Origin: Chloroflexota bacterium
GTDB taxonomy: Bacteria; Chloroflexota; Anaerolineae; Promineifilales; Promineifilaceae
Direction of reading: 5' to 3'
DNA: 36,827 nucleotides
Assembly (NCBI GenBank): GCA_020629055.1
Contig: JAHDEB010000041.1
Location: forward strand, 1 to 36,827
The translations under genes were made by a program, and so were the position numbers. The notes under the pieces are model-generated. The model worked only from the letters and a program-made list of their open reading frames with translations. It was not told the origin of the DNA and ran no database searches. Numbering within the stretch: position 1 is the stretch's first letter; each line of letters opens with the position of its first letter. Below are positions 27,165 through 35,016 of this stretch, in pieces.

Positions 27165-28424
27165 TTAATTTGTCAACGGCTCTTGGCTTTGAAACAATTT
27201 AAGACCTTTGTTATACACGTCTAGAATCCCAATCCCTGCAAACACAATTAATACACCCTCGATCGGATAGCGAAATCGGTACAAGTTGGCAACTGTAACC
27301 AAATAGACGATTGGGAAAAATAAACAAAAGACGGTGAGCAGGCGTGTATGAAAAGATCCCTTAAAATTATGACTGATGCCGATAATTGAAAAGAGAAACA
27401 TCCCAACAGAAACAACAGTCATTGATCGAATAGAGTTAGTCCAAAATAGGCCGAGACGCCGGAAGCTATTCAACACAAACGCAACCGGATCCATTTGGAT
27501 GAAATACAGCGCTTCATTGCGGAGATAGATATTGCGATCAGCTTCAGTCAAAGACCAAAGGTCATCAATTATCTCCGAAGAATAGTGATCCTCTAAACGA
27601 TCCCACTTGTTTTTGCTTGCAGATTGCTGCGAAACGCCGGGTTCATTCCCTAGCCACAAGTTAATTCCGAAGCGCCCCTCAATTGGGACGAAGCGATCAA
27701 AAATTAAATAATGCCGGATGACCCATGGGGCGGTCATCGCACTAAAGATAATTAAAAAAGGGAATATAGAATTTACCCATCTTTGATTAGGTGTCTGAAA
27801 AAGTGTATATAAAATTGCAATAGGAAGGGTAGCGACAAGATACGGATTAACAAGCGCCGCAAATCCAGATGTCAAGCCAAAGAATATGCCTCCAAAAGGA
27901 TGATCCAGACTTTCCGCCCAGTTCAGCAAAGTTAGTAAAAGCAAGCATACGACAAACAGCTCTAAAGAAGCGCTCCAAATGAACTGAGTATCTTGAATCA
28001 AGCTAAGAGGGTAAATGGACCATAAAGCTCCGCCAAACAAAGCTCGTGGGTAAGTGGTTATTTTTCGGCCGATACGATATACCAACCCAGCACTGCATAC
28101 ACTGAGCAATACTTGGAAGACAATAACACCTACTGCACTCAATTGGCTGAAGATACCCAACACCCGAAAAAACAAAGACAAAATAAAAGGGTATACAGGG
28201 GGCATCCAAACCGAAAGGACACCCTCATGACGAAAGCCTTCACCATTCGCTAAAGATGCGGCAATTTCCCCCATTTCATATCCAAACATCAAGTCTGACT
28301 CTATTAAATAGCTTTGTGTTTGGTAGACGACAAACAATCTCAGCGCAAATGCAAACGCCATAATCAACGCAAGTACAGGCACAGCATAGGCTTCGTCTTT
28401 TGTCACCCTAAGAAAATTGCTCAT
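27165..28424 (-). CDS. GT39/PMT-like membrane glycosyltransferase
   Basis: About 419 residues with ten or so hydrophobic helices. The first extracytoplasmic loop has ESDLMFGYEMGEIAASLANG followed by WMPPVYPFILSLFF, which fits the acidic-loop layout of GT-C enzymes (ArnT/PMT_2-like) that use polyprenyl-phosphate sugars. A start at 28457 would overlap the methyltransferase gene by 29 bases; the internal ATG at 28424, 4 bases after that stop and preceded by GGAA, is preferred. The stop codon lies within a 7-bp dyad, GTTGACA (27154-27160) with TGTCAAC (27171-27177). Confidence 0.8.
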   Translation of the reverse strand: MSNFLRVTKDEAYAVPVLALIMAFAFALRLFVVYQTQSYLIESDLMFGYEMGEIAASLANGEGFRHEGVLSVWMPPVYPFILSLFFRVLGIFSQLSAVGVIVFQVLLSVCSAGLVYRIGRKITTYPRALFGGALWSIYPLSLIQDTQFIWSASLELFVVCLLLLTLLNWAESLDHPFGGIFFGLTSGFAALVNPYLVATLPIAILYTLFQTPNQRWVNSIFPFLIIFSAMTAPWVIRHYLIFDRFVPIEGRFGINLWLGNEPGVSQQSASKNKWDRLEDHYSSEIIDDLWSLTEADRNIYLRNEALYFIQMDPVAFVLNSFRRLGLFWTNSIRSMTVVSVGMFLFSIIGISHNFKGSFHTRLLTVFCLFFPIVYLVTVANLYRFRYPIEGVLIVFAGIGILDVYNKGLKLFQSQEPLTN

Positions 28425-28428
28425 CAAG

Positions 28429-29274
28429 TTATTTCCGAGCGGACACGATAACGGCATTATTCGATTTAGAAGATTGTAATCGATCTAACTGGCTAAACAC
28501 CTTCATGAATGGATAGATCAAACTGTATGCTTTAAAAGCCTTATCATGAGTTTTAATCTCTTCAGATGAAGTCGGCGCAATTTTCCCATCTTGTTCAACA
28601 TTCCGCTTGTTTTTACCCGCCAACACAAAAACATAAGCAAAATTGATAATCAATTCCATCATCTCGGTAAAGAACCGCGAATACCCCCCTTGAGCAAATG
28701 GCTTGAACCCCCCTTGGCTTAAGGTCTGTTCCAGCTCTTTAACTGTATATCCTGCTCGAATGTGTCCATACTTTTCTGGTGTCATGCCAACTAGGTTCTT
28801 AATCTTATTAGCTGCCAATTTAGTGTCGCCATTTGGAACCGTAACCACAGTAAATCCGGTTGGATTCAAGACCCGACGTAGCTCCCCCAGAAATACATCA
28901 GGGTCTTCTAAATGCTCTAAAACATCAATGCAAACAATACGGTCGAATCGATCGTCTTCAAATGGGAACGCTTCTTCAGGGGTATGATGCACAGGATCAC
29001 CGAGGAAAGCCGCCATCTCTTTTATATTATCACCCTCAACATCTCCCCAAGCCCACGTCCCCCCGAATCTGCGGAAGTGCCAATTTAATGCCCCATTATT
29101 ATCACCGCATGAAATCAAAAGGCATTTCTTATGATCTACAGGCCCTAACATTTGCAGCAAAGCATTGAATTTAAGCTGCTTTTTCAGCGACTTGCTAAAC
29201 ATTTTTAACTGCCATGCCGCAGCTGGCTCAGTGCCATAAGCATCGTGTTCATCATGGTCAAGTGAATTTATCAT
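28429..29274 (-). CDS. Class I SAM-dependent methyltransferase
   Basis: About 281 residues with a Methyltransf_11-like core: motif I region LLISCGDNNGALNWHF, then AWGDVEGDNI, the D-rich FDRIVCIDVLEHLEDP, and LNPTGFTVVTVPNGD. Motif I keeps CGDNNG where most have GxGxG. The C-terminal part has a hydrophobic stretch (MELIINFAYVFVLAG) that may contact the membrane. The frame is open to a TTG at 29322, which overlaps the upstream stop and lies at the edge of a strong hairpin; the first ATG is at 29274. Neither has a good binding site, so the start is uncertain. Probably modifies a sugar of the glycan or its lipid carrier. Confidence 0.82.
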   Translation of the reverse strand: MINSLDHDEHDAYGTEPAAAWQLKMFSKSLKKQLKFNALLQMLGPVDHKKCLLISCGDNNGALNWHFRRFGGTWAWGDVEGDNIKEMAAFLGDPVHHTPEEAFPFEDDRFDRIVCIDVLEHLEDPDVFLGELRRVLNPTGFTVVTVPNGDTKLAANKIKNLVGMTPEKYGHIRAGYTVKELEQTLSQGGFKPFAQGGYSRFFTEMMELIINFAYVFVLAGKNKRNVEQDGKIAPTSSEEIKTHDKAFKAYSLIYPFMKVFSQLDRLQSSKSNNAVIVSARK

Positions 29275-29289
29275 TTTTAGTGTATGGTA

Positions 29290-29320
29290 GAGTGATAAAA
29301 AACTTCGCTTTTTATCACTC
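29290..29320 (-). repeat. 12-bp perfect hairpin at a gene junction
   Basis: GAGTGATAAAAA (29290-29301) pairs with TTTTTATCACTC (29309-29320) around a 7-base loop. It covers the stop codon of the membrane-protein gene and part of a possible TTG start of the methyltransferase gene. It may attenuate, protect or process the operon transcript. Confidence 0.8.
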
Positions 29321-30016
29321 AATAAAATCGAGTCGCAAGGAAAATTTTAGTGAGGCGACATAATCAAGCAATGCATAAATAAAGGCCACAATACCTAGCA
29401 TCTCTAATGTCTCCTCAAACAAAATTAATATTGAAAATCCAAACGTGTCACATTGGTCTTCACATGGTGCTGCCAATATTTCAAAACCAACAGCACCTCC
29501 TACATAAACAACCCCACTTATAACAAATAAAATCGCTGTTCGTCTTGGCAAATGAAGAATAAATCTAGAAAAAACAAGACAAAATAAAAAAACAAAAATA
29601 AGTGCTGGCACAACCCAAATGTAATAAAGGTACCCACTTGTTGGAAATCGATTCGCCAAAATCGAACCAAATTCTTCATGGATGCTTGCAGCTTCGTCAA
29701 TGGAAAGGGCGAGAAAGATAATTGCAAGCATTAGCCAATATCGTTGATACAGATCTCCCTCTTGCTTCTTGACCCAGTAAATCATCCCTAAAAGAATTGA
29801 CGAAACCGTTAAAATAAAGATTGCAAACCAAATCGGAATATTGTTTTCTTGCCCAAGATGAAAAAGACGGATAAACACACCGCGAAATAAAAAGGGCGAG
29901 GTAAAGTGACGAAAAATAACTGAAATAAAATACAGCAATGAAAGTATCACAGCACCGATTAAAAATATTTTTGAGATCTTGGTTCGATTTACTTCGAAGG
30001 TTACTTCCGTCTTCAT
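29315..30016 (-). CDS. Unknown multi-pass membrane protein with DEAASIHE motif
   Basis: A 233-residue protein with about six hydrophobic helices (near 16-35, 60-81, 93-108, 129-152, 158-179 and 195-220). Unusual charged residues lie in or next to helices: D107-EAASIHE-E115, G178-FE and E201-ETLEMLG. Such intramembrane acidic/His clusters could bind metal or form an active site; this is inference, and no family is recognised with certainty. The frame extends to 30103, but ATG 30016, 4 bases after the SGNH gene stop, is preferred; ATG 30028 with an 8-base overlap is also possible. Part of the polysaccharide operon. Confidence 0.72.
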   Translation of the reverse strand: MKTEVTFEVNRTKISKIFLIGAVILSLLYFISVIFRHFTSPFLFRGVFIRLFHLGQENNIPIWFAIFILTVSSILLGMIYWVKKQEGDLYQRYWLMLAIIFLALSIDEAASIHEEFGSILANRFPTSGYLYYIWVVPALIFVFLFCLVFSRFILHLPRRTAILFVISGVVYVGGAVGFEILAAPCEDQCDTFGFSILILFEETLEMLGIVAFIYALLDYVASLKFSLRLDFIE

Positions 30017-30020
30017 GAAA

Positions 30021-31121
30021 CTACTCATTTGCAAGAAGTTGCAAAATATATGGTTGGACAATTTCAGCGACAGCCCTGTGCCCGGCGCTTGTCCAATGGC
30101 CATCTTGAGGATAATAAAATCCTAACTTTTCATCTTTAGCCTGCATTTGCTCGGACAAGTCTACCCAAGCAACATTCGACTTTTGGGCTGCCATTGCCAC
30201 AACTTGGCGTGACTCGGCTGGTGTATATCTGTCTTGAACCACTTGAGCCTGGCCAGTTGAATATAGAAACATAACGGTTGCATTATGCTTGTTAGCAAGT
30301 TCAGCTACCTGATTAAGCAAATCAATTGTTAATGCCGCCTCATTTTCTGAAAAATCTTCTCCCCATAAAGCAGCCATTGACGGTGCAAAGTTTTCACCGG
30401 ATCGAATTATCAAATAACCTAGGGAGTCAGAGCACAGCTTTGCAAGATGACTGTTCTGTTTAGCGAACTGCTTCCATGATTCAATCCTCGGCAAATTCTC
30501 GTCCAACTGAACATCGAATCCATCTAATGCCCCTAACATTCCCATTTCATCAATAGTGGCCCACTCATTTGCAGGACTCTGATTTTCAATAAAGTCATTG
30601 ACGGAAAAAAACTGGACCACAACTAAATCTGGTTGAAATTTATCAATGCTTGCTCGTAGGTAATTGAGTTGATCCACTGTCCCATATCCCGGAACCGCGC
30701 CATTAATCACCTCAACATGCTGATTTGAATCTTCTTTTATAGACTGTTTTAAACGAACACTAAAGGTTTCATTATCCGCAACACCAAAACCCCAAGCCAT
30801 CGAATCGCCCAGTACCAAAATAGAATAAGTATCCTCTTGGTCAAGCAATTCAGGGTTCAAGCCCCGGGTGCCCATTATATTTGTTGTGAATTGCACATCA
30901 AATTCAGACCGTTTAATAGATGAAGAAAAATCTGGGCGTAAGACATACCCTACTTCGGGATCAGCTTGATACATATATGGTGGATGAACTTCAAAGATTT
31001 GCGGTGAAAACATACGTAAACTAATTTCAAATAAGATACATACAATACTTACGCTCACACAAGCTATCGCGAAATTTATGGTTAGATCGTAAATCTTTAA
31101 TTTCTTAAGGATTGTCATCAT
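30021..31121 (-). CDS. SGNH/GDSL hydrolase-like protein with N-terminal membrane anchor
   Basis: About 366 residues with a membrane helix near 14-33, then an extracytoplasmic SGNH fold. Block I is LGDSMAWG (Ser107), block II GAVPGYG, block III Asn175 in FFSVNDF, and the final block is QDGHWTSAGH with Asp340 and His342. Such anchored enzymes in glycan clusters act as O-acyl esterases or transferases (AlgJ/AlgX-like relatives), so a role in glycan O-acylation is likely but inferred. The frame begins with a TTG at 31151; two ATG codons at 31121 and 31118 are better candidates, though no binding site is clear. The decayed GT4 gene lies just upstream. Confidence 0.83.
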   Translation of the reverse strand: MMTILKKLKIYDLTINFAIACVSVSIVCILFEISLRMFSPQIFEVHPPYMYQADPEVGYVLRPDFSSSIKRSEFDVQFTTNIMGTRGLNPELLDQEDTYSILVLGDSMAWGFGVADNETFSVRLKQSIKEDSNQHVEVINGAVPGYGTVDQLNYLRASIDKFQPDLVVVQFFSVNDFIENQSPANEWATIDEMGMLGALDGFDVQLDENLPRIESWKQFAKQNSHLAKLCSDSLGYLIIRSGENFAPSMAALWGEDFSENEAALTIDLLNQVAELANKHNATVMFLYSTGQAQVVQDRYTPAESRQVVAMAAQKSNVAWVDLSEQMQAKDEKLGFYYPQDGHWTSAGHRAVAEIVQPYILQLLANE

Positions 31122-31199
31122 ATCGATGGTTCTAAATTTGATTTCGTCCAATACACACTAACAGAAAAACTTTAAATCAGGCTCAATACATCTGCTATT

Positions 31200-31739
31200 T
31201 ACAAGCCTGCATTTATTTATCACTTCCCCTTAGAAAGACTCAAGGGTTCCTGTATAGACAATTTAAATCACGTTGTTGCACTTATGGCAAAGTTGAGTGT
31301 CATCAAGGTTTTGCATTGAATTGATCAAGTTGTCCATGACTATAGCTGAATTTTCGATTCTCAAATGCTTCACATGTGGAAAGTTCCATATTTACTACTG
31401 TCCATTTACTTTGATAGTCGAGAATGGATGTCATATAAATGAGGAATAACAAATAGCTGTGCAAGAAATACACTAAAAAATTAAGCTTCCTCTTGAGAAT
31501 GAATAACATCCTAATCATTCTTAATGATCAAAATGAGCACATTGAAAACAGAAAAGTATCTAATAAAATTTTCAAAGGTGATAGTTCAATCTTAATCGAC
31601 CGATATGATACGTTGCCAAATTAGCGTCATAATCAAGGGAAGAACAAGCTTGTAATCGCTGAAGAACACTAAAAGGTGTTCCTCTTGGCTCAAACACCAG
31701 TTGTGGTGCAACAATCAAGATTTTAATCATTTTCCTCAT
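31200..31739 (-). pseudogene. Decayed glycosyltransferase family 4 gene
   Basis: Minus-strand translation across frames gives ordered pieces of one GT4 protein. From ATG 31739, with GAGGG about 7 bases upstream, an intact N-terminus reads MRKMIKILIVAPQLVFEP then RGTPFSVLQRLQACSSLDY and ATYHIG, and stops at TGA 31572-31574 (55 codons). From 31510 a second frame reads DVIHSQEEA, a stop, FFSVFLAQLFVIPHLYDIHS, matching the family's DVIHTHEE...RIPHxYDMHS region. Near 31370 a third piece reads FENRKFSYSH (family: ENRTIRHS). Near 31259 VYTGTLESF appears (family: YTGTFEPYQG), then a stop. The donor-side half is missing. The order and spacing are those of a real gene, now broken by frameshifts, at least three stops and a deletion. 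Confidence 0.85.
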
Positions 31740-31810
31740 TCTTTTTCCCTCTGAATAGAAATCCTCTTACATCTACCTGCTGTATGGACCAAGCTATCTC
31801 TGCAAGTATA

Positions 31811-33325
31811 TTATTCTTTAACCAATACTCCACCTATTAAATTTACGTCTCCTTTTCTCAAATTATCTACCGTCTGATGAAGAACAGACTTTTTCGTTAT
31901 CCCTTCTGAAATAATTAATGCAACCCCATCAACTAATTTTGCAACAATCATTCCTTCTGCAGATGTAGCGATCGAAGGCCCGCAAATTAGAACCAGATCG
32001 TAATGGCTGAACGCTTTCTCTAGAATTTGAGTAATCGCCCTCTTAAATTCACTCAGACTCTTTAATCCTTGATCTCGACCTATTGAAATCAAGTCTAAAT
32101 TATCCACTCCAGAATTAGAATTCTGGATATCAAGATTAAAATTGTCAAGTTCGAGTAGGATATCATTTTCAGGCAATTTTGAACTATTCAAGGTTTTCTT
32201 CATTCCATGTCCGTTCGTTCCAAAACCTAGTAGCAAAGTTTTATATCCGGACTGAGACATCGTCAATCCTAAGCTGTTGACCAAAGAGAGCTCACCTGCC
32301 TCTTGCAAAACGCCAGTCAAAAATAAGGAGCGGGAGTCTCTTTCTTGAATACTAAATAGTAAAGAGCTCTGCAACATCTGATAGCTTTCAAGCTCATCCG
32401 AACTTAGATTCAAACCAGAAAACCCTGAGCGTACAAAGGGTCGTTTTTGAATCGATCCCAGAAATGGCAATCTGATTTTGTCTACAAACACTTCTGACTC
32501 AGCTCGGACGGTATCATCAAAATTTTCAAAAAGAAATAGGCCTGCAACGGCTAGCCCCAAGGCACCTACAATGCCAGCAATAAGATTTAAGACCGGCAAA
32601 GGAGAAACAGGGTTGGTGCTTAAAACGGCAGAATCAACAATTGCAAGAAAATTATCTTGAGTTGATTGCTGAAAATCCAATAAATCAGCATATGTATCTT
32701 CCCATTGAGTCAATCGACCCGAAATTAGATCCAATTGGCGATCTATTTCTTCTCGTTTATTAATCTCTGCATCTAGGTATTCATTCTGAAGCTCATCAAC
32801 CGTCTGATATGCTTGTTCAATTTTTACTTGAAGATTTTTTAATTCTCGGTCTATAAATTCTGATTGCTCAGCATCAAGATCACCAAAAACACCTGAGTTA
32901 CTACTCTTAACCAATTGGTTTGCGACTTGATTTGCAATTGTTACGATCGATTCTGAATCTTCTCCTCGAACAGCGATCTCTAAAAGTTGTGTATCATCTA
33001 TCGGCTGAGCGTTAATCATCCCCTGCAGATCTTGTACACTTTCACTTAATCCCAATTTAGAAATCGCGCTTTCCAAAACAATTTGACTTTTAGATAAGAT
33101 CGCATATGTCTCTAAAAGATTCTCCCCCACTTGAATATCCCGCAGTTCCGGCTTGCTTGCAATTGAGTTCCCTACAATTAGTACTGCTTTTGCTTCATAA
33201 ATAACAGGCAAGCTATTGGTGTATAACGTTGCCCCAAGCCACCCGAGCAATATAGCAATAACCAAAACCGGCCATCGTCGAAGAATAATTTCTATATATC
33301 TTTTTACTTCAATAAAATCTTTCAC
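31811..33325 (-). CDS. Wzz-type chain-length protein fused to a degenerate BY-kinase domain
   Basis: A 504-residue polysaccharide co-polymerase. Membrane helix 1 is near 18-36, a periplasmic or external part with coiled coil 150-220, then a proline-rich SPLPVLN leading into helix 2 (245-266). A cytoplasmic kinase-like domain follows (about 310-500). It keeps the fold's strands (SLFLTGVL, YKTLLLGF, YDLVLICGP, GVALIISEG) but has lost every nucleotide-binding motif: no GK[ST] in the Walker A position (335-348), GFG instead of DAD in Walker A' (367-369), CGP instead of DTPP in Walker B. There is no tyrosine-rich tail. It starts with GTG. It probably sets chain length without kinase activity. Confidence 0.88.
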   Translation of the reverse strand: MKDFIEVKRYIEIILRRWPVLVIAILLGWLGATLYTNSLPVIYEAKAVLIVGNSIASKPELRDIQVGENLLETYAILSKSQIVLESAISKLGLSESVQDLQGMINAQPIDDTQLLEIAVRGEDSESIVTIANQVANQLVKSSNSGVFGDLDAEQSEFIDRELKNLQVKIEQAYQTVDELQNEYLDAEINKREEIDRQLDLISGRLTQWEDTYADLLDFQQSTQDNFLAIVDSAVLSTNPVSPLPVLNLIAGIVGALGLAVAGLFLFENFDDTVRAESEVFVDKIRLPFLGSIQKRPFVRSGFSGLNLSSDELESYQMLQSSLLFSIQERDSRSLFLTGVLQEAGELSLVNSLGLTMSQSGYKTLLLGFGTNGHGMKKTLNSSKLPENDILLELDNFNLDIQNSNSGVDNLDLISIGRDQGLKSLSEFKRAITQILEKAFSHYDLVLICGPSIATSAEGMIVAKLVDGVALIISEGITKKSVLHQTVDNLRKGDVNLIGGVLVKE

Positions 33326-33374
33326 TTAAGAATATAATCCCCTTTAGCTAATCTCCTGAAACTTCTAAGACAAT

Positions 33375-34955
33375 CTACTCAATTAAATACGTGGCTACGT
33401 TCAAGTAACTTTGACTCTCAACCAGCGTATACGATTGATCCAAATTCAATTGTGTAAATAATTCAATAAAGTCAACTTGATTATCCGATGTAGGCCTCAT
33501 AACAACCCACAAACGATCAAAAGATTCGCGGCAGTTTTCAATTTGTGAAGCAAATTGTTCTGATCCATTAAAGTATAAGCTAGACACTTCACAAGTTTGG
33601 ATAGAAACTGGTGAGTAATATTTGAAAGCATTTTCAACTTGCTCAGGTTGCTCATTATTTACTGAGAGAAAAATAATGCCATCGGTCTCTTGCATTCGCG
33701 AACCAACATAATTTGCAATTTCTGGCCACTGATCTTTAACATCAGCTTGGTAAAACTGAAATAATGATGGGGCAACAAGAATTAGAAACGCAGAAATGAC
33801 AGCACTTTGTGGAAAAATCGTTTTCATACGAACCATGAGAACGCCGACGACTAAATAAAATGCAGGCAAGGCTCCAATTGTGTACCGCGGCAAGTACATT
33901 GGTCCGACGATGTAAGACAATAGAACGGGCAAGAACAATGGCAATATCAACCAAAGCAATAATAAGGTAACCGTAGACTTCGTCTCACCTATAGGTAATC
34001 GTATCAATTTATAGATATCATTTATACGAACAAAGCTAAAGTGGTCAAATTGAAATCGTTTAATTAGGCAAGTCACAATCCCCATTGCAATTGCCGCAAA
34101 TGGAACCAGCATCAGAAGGTCAACGAGACGCGTGCCCTTAAATGTATAGGTTATTAATCCAGTATAAAATGGAAGAGCGAAAGAAGGTGTTTCATCTAAA
34201 TGGCCTAATGGACTTAAACTTGTTCCATCCAAAGTAGGCCCAAACAAATCCGACACGATGATCGAAATACCGAAGTAAGTCCCCAACAATATCAACAGTT
34301 GACTCGTAAACCATTTGTACTTAACTTCAGGTGATCTTTTCGACCAATTAATTATAAAATGTAAGCCCAAAGCGATAAGAACAAATACTGCGTGAGTGTG
34401 TGTATAGAAAGCGATTATGGAGACTAGGCTCAATACAGCAAATCTAAGCCAAGATTTATATTTTAGTGCGTTCCAATAGGCCAGTACGCACAGAGGTACT
34501 ATAAAACTTAGCAAGCCGTAATAACGGAAATCTTGTGAAAAGAAAATGTGGAAAACAGACAGGCTCATCAAAAATGAGCTTACCAATCCAACTTCTTTGC
34601 TAAAGAATTCTCTTCCCAAGCGATATGTACACGCGATGGCAAGTAAACCTGAAAACGCTGAAAGGAGCCGAACCGTAAACGTTGATGCCCCAAGAAGTTT
34701 AATCCATATGTAGCCGAAAAATAAAAGAGTCGGTGGGCGTCCCCAAGAAGCATTATACAAGACCTGATCAAATGTAGTCTCCGTCAAATTGATCATGACG
34801 ATCTCATCATAAGATAACCCTTCATTCATCAGTTGATAAAAACGCAAAAAGCCACCAAGAAGCAAAATACTGATCAACAGGATTCGATCTAGATTTTTGA
34901 TTTTGATGTTAAATTCTGCATTCTTAAGAATCTGCGGGTATGGTGATGAGAACAT
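33375..34955 (-). CDS. GT39/ArnT-like membrane glycosyltransferase
   Basis: A 526-residue protein with about ten membrane helices. The first loop has GLSYDEIVMINLTE with the acidic YDE pair expected for a GT-C catalytic base, followed by GRPPTLLFFGYIW, and SQDFRYYGLLSF in a later loop (the RYY motif of bacterial PMT_2 proteins). A soluble C-terminal domain of about 110 residues follows (ADVKDQWPEIANYV onward). It should transfer a sugar from polyprenyl phosphate on the outer face of the membrane. It follows the initiating sugar transferase gene after 48 bases that contain a bulged hairpin. Confidence 0.85.
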   Translation of the reverse strand: MFSSPYPQILKNAEFNIKIKNLDRILLISILLLGGFLRFYQLMNEGLSYDEIVMINLTETTFDQVLYNASWGRPPTLLFFGYIWIKLLGASTFTVRLLSAFSGLLAIACTYRLGREFFSKEVGLVSSFLMSLSVFHIFFSQDFRYYGLLSFIVPLCVLAYWNALKYKSWLRFAVLSLVSIIAFYTHTHAVFVLIALGLHFIINWSKRSPEVKYKWFTSQLLILLGTYFGISIIVSDLFGPTLDGTSLSPLGHLDETPSFALPFYTGLITYTFKGTRLVDLLMLVPFAAIAMGIVTCLIKRFQFDHFSFVRINDIYKLIRLPIGETKSTVTLLLLWLILPLFLPVLLSYIVGPMYLPRYTIGALPAFYLVVGVLMVRMKTIFPQSAVISAFLILVAPSLFQFYQADVKDQWPEIANYVGSRMQETDGIIFLSVNNEQPEQVENAFKYYSPVSIQTCEVSSLYFNGSEQFASQIENCRESFDRLWVVMRPTSDNQVDFIELFTQLNLDQSYTLVESQSYLNVATYLIE

Positions 34956-34985
34956 GCTAAAAAAATTGACTAGGTTTGAAAACCT

Positions 34986-35016
34986 AAAAGGCGTGATGAT
35001 TGATCACAAGCCTTTT
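34986..35016 (-). terminator. Possible attenuating hairpin after the initiating transferase gene
   Basis: On the minus strand AAAAGGC, a TT bulge, GTGAT, loop CAATC, ATCAC and GCCTTTT make a 12-bp stem with one bulge. Its 3' arm ends in TTTT. It includes the stop codon of the sugar transferase gene. It could reduce read-through into the rest of the cluster, but the T-run is short. Confidence 0.45.

Noticed and set aside
31303..31518. A 71-codon minus-strand open frame in the polysaccharide cluster gap
   Set aside because: It overlaps the decayed GT4 gene and mostly runs out of frame with it; only a late part (FENRKFSYSH) is in the old GT4 frame. It is a by-product of frameshifts, not a separate gene.
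31811..33325. Calling the Wzz protein an active tyrosine kinase
   Set aside because: All three nucleotide-binding motifs and the tyrosine tail are absent.
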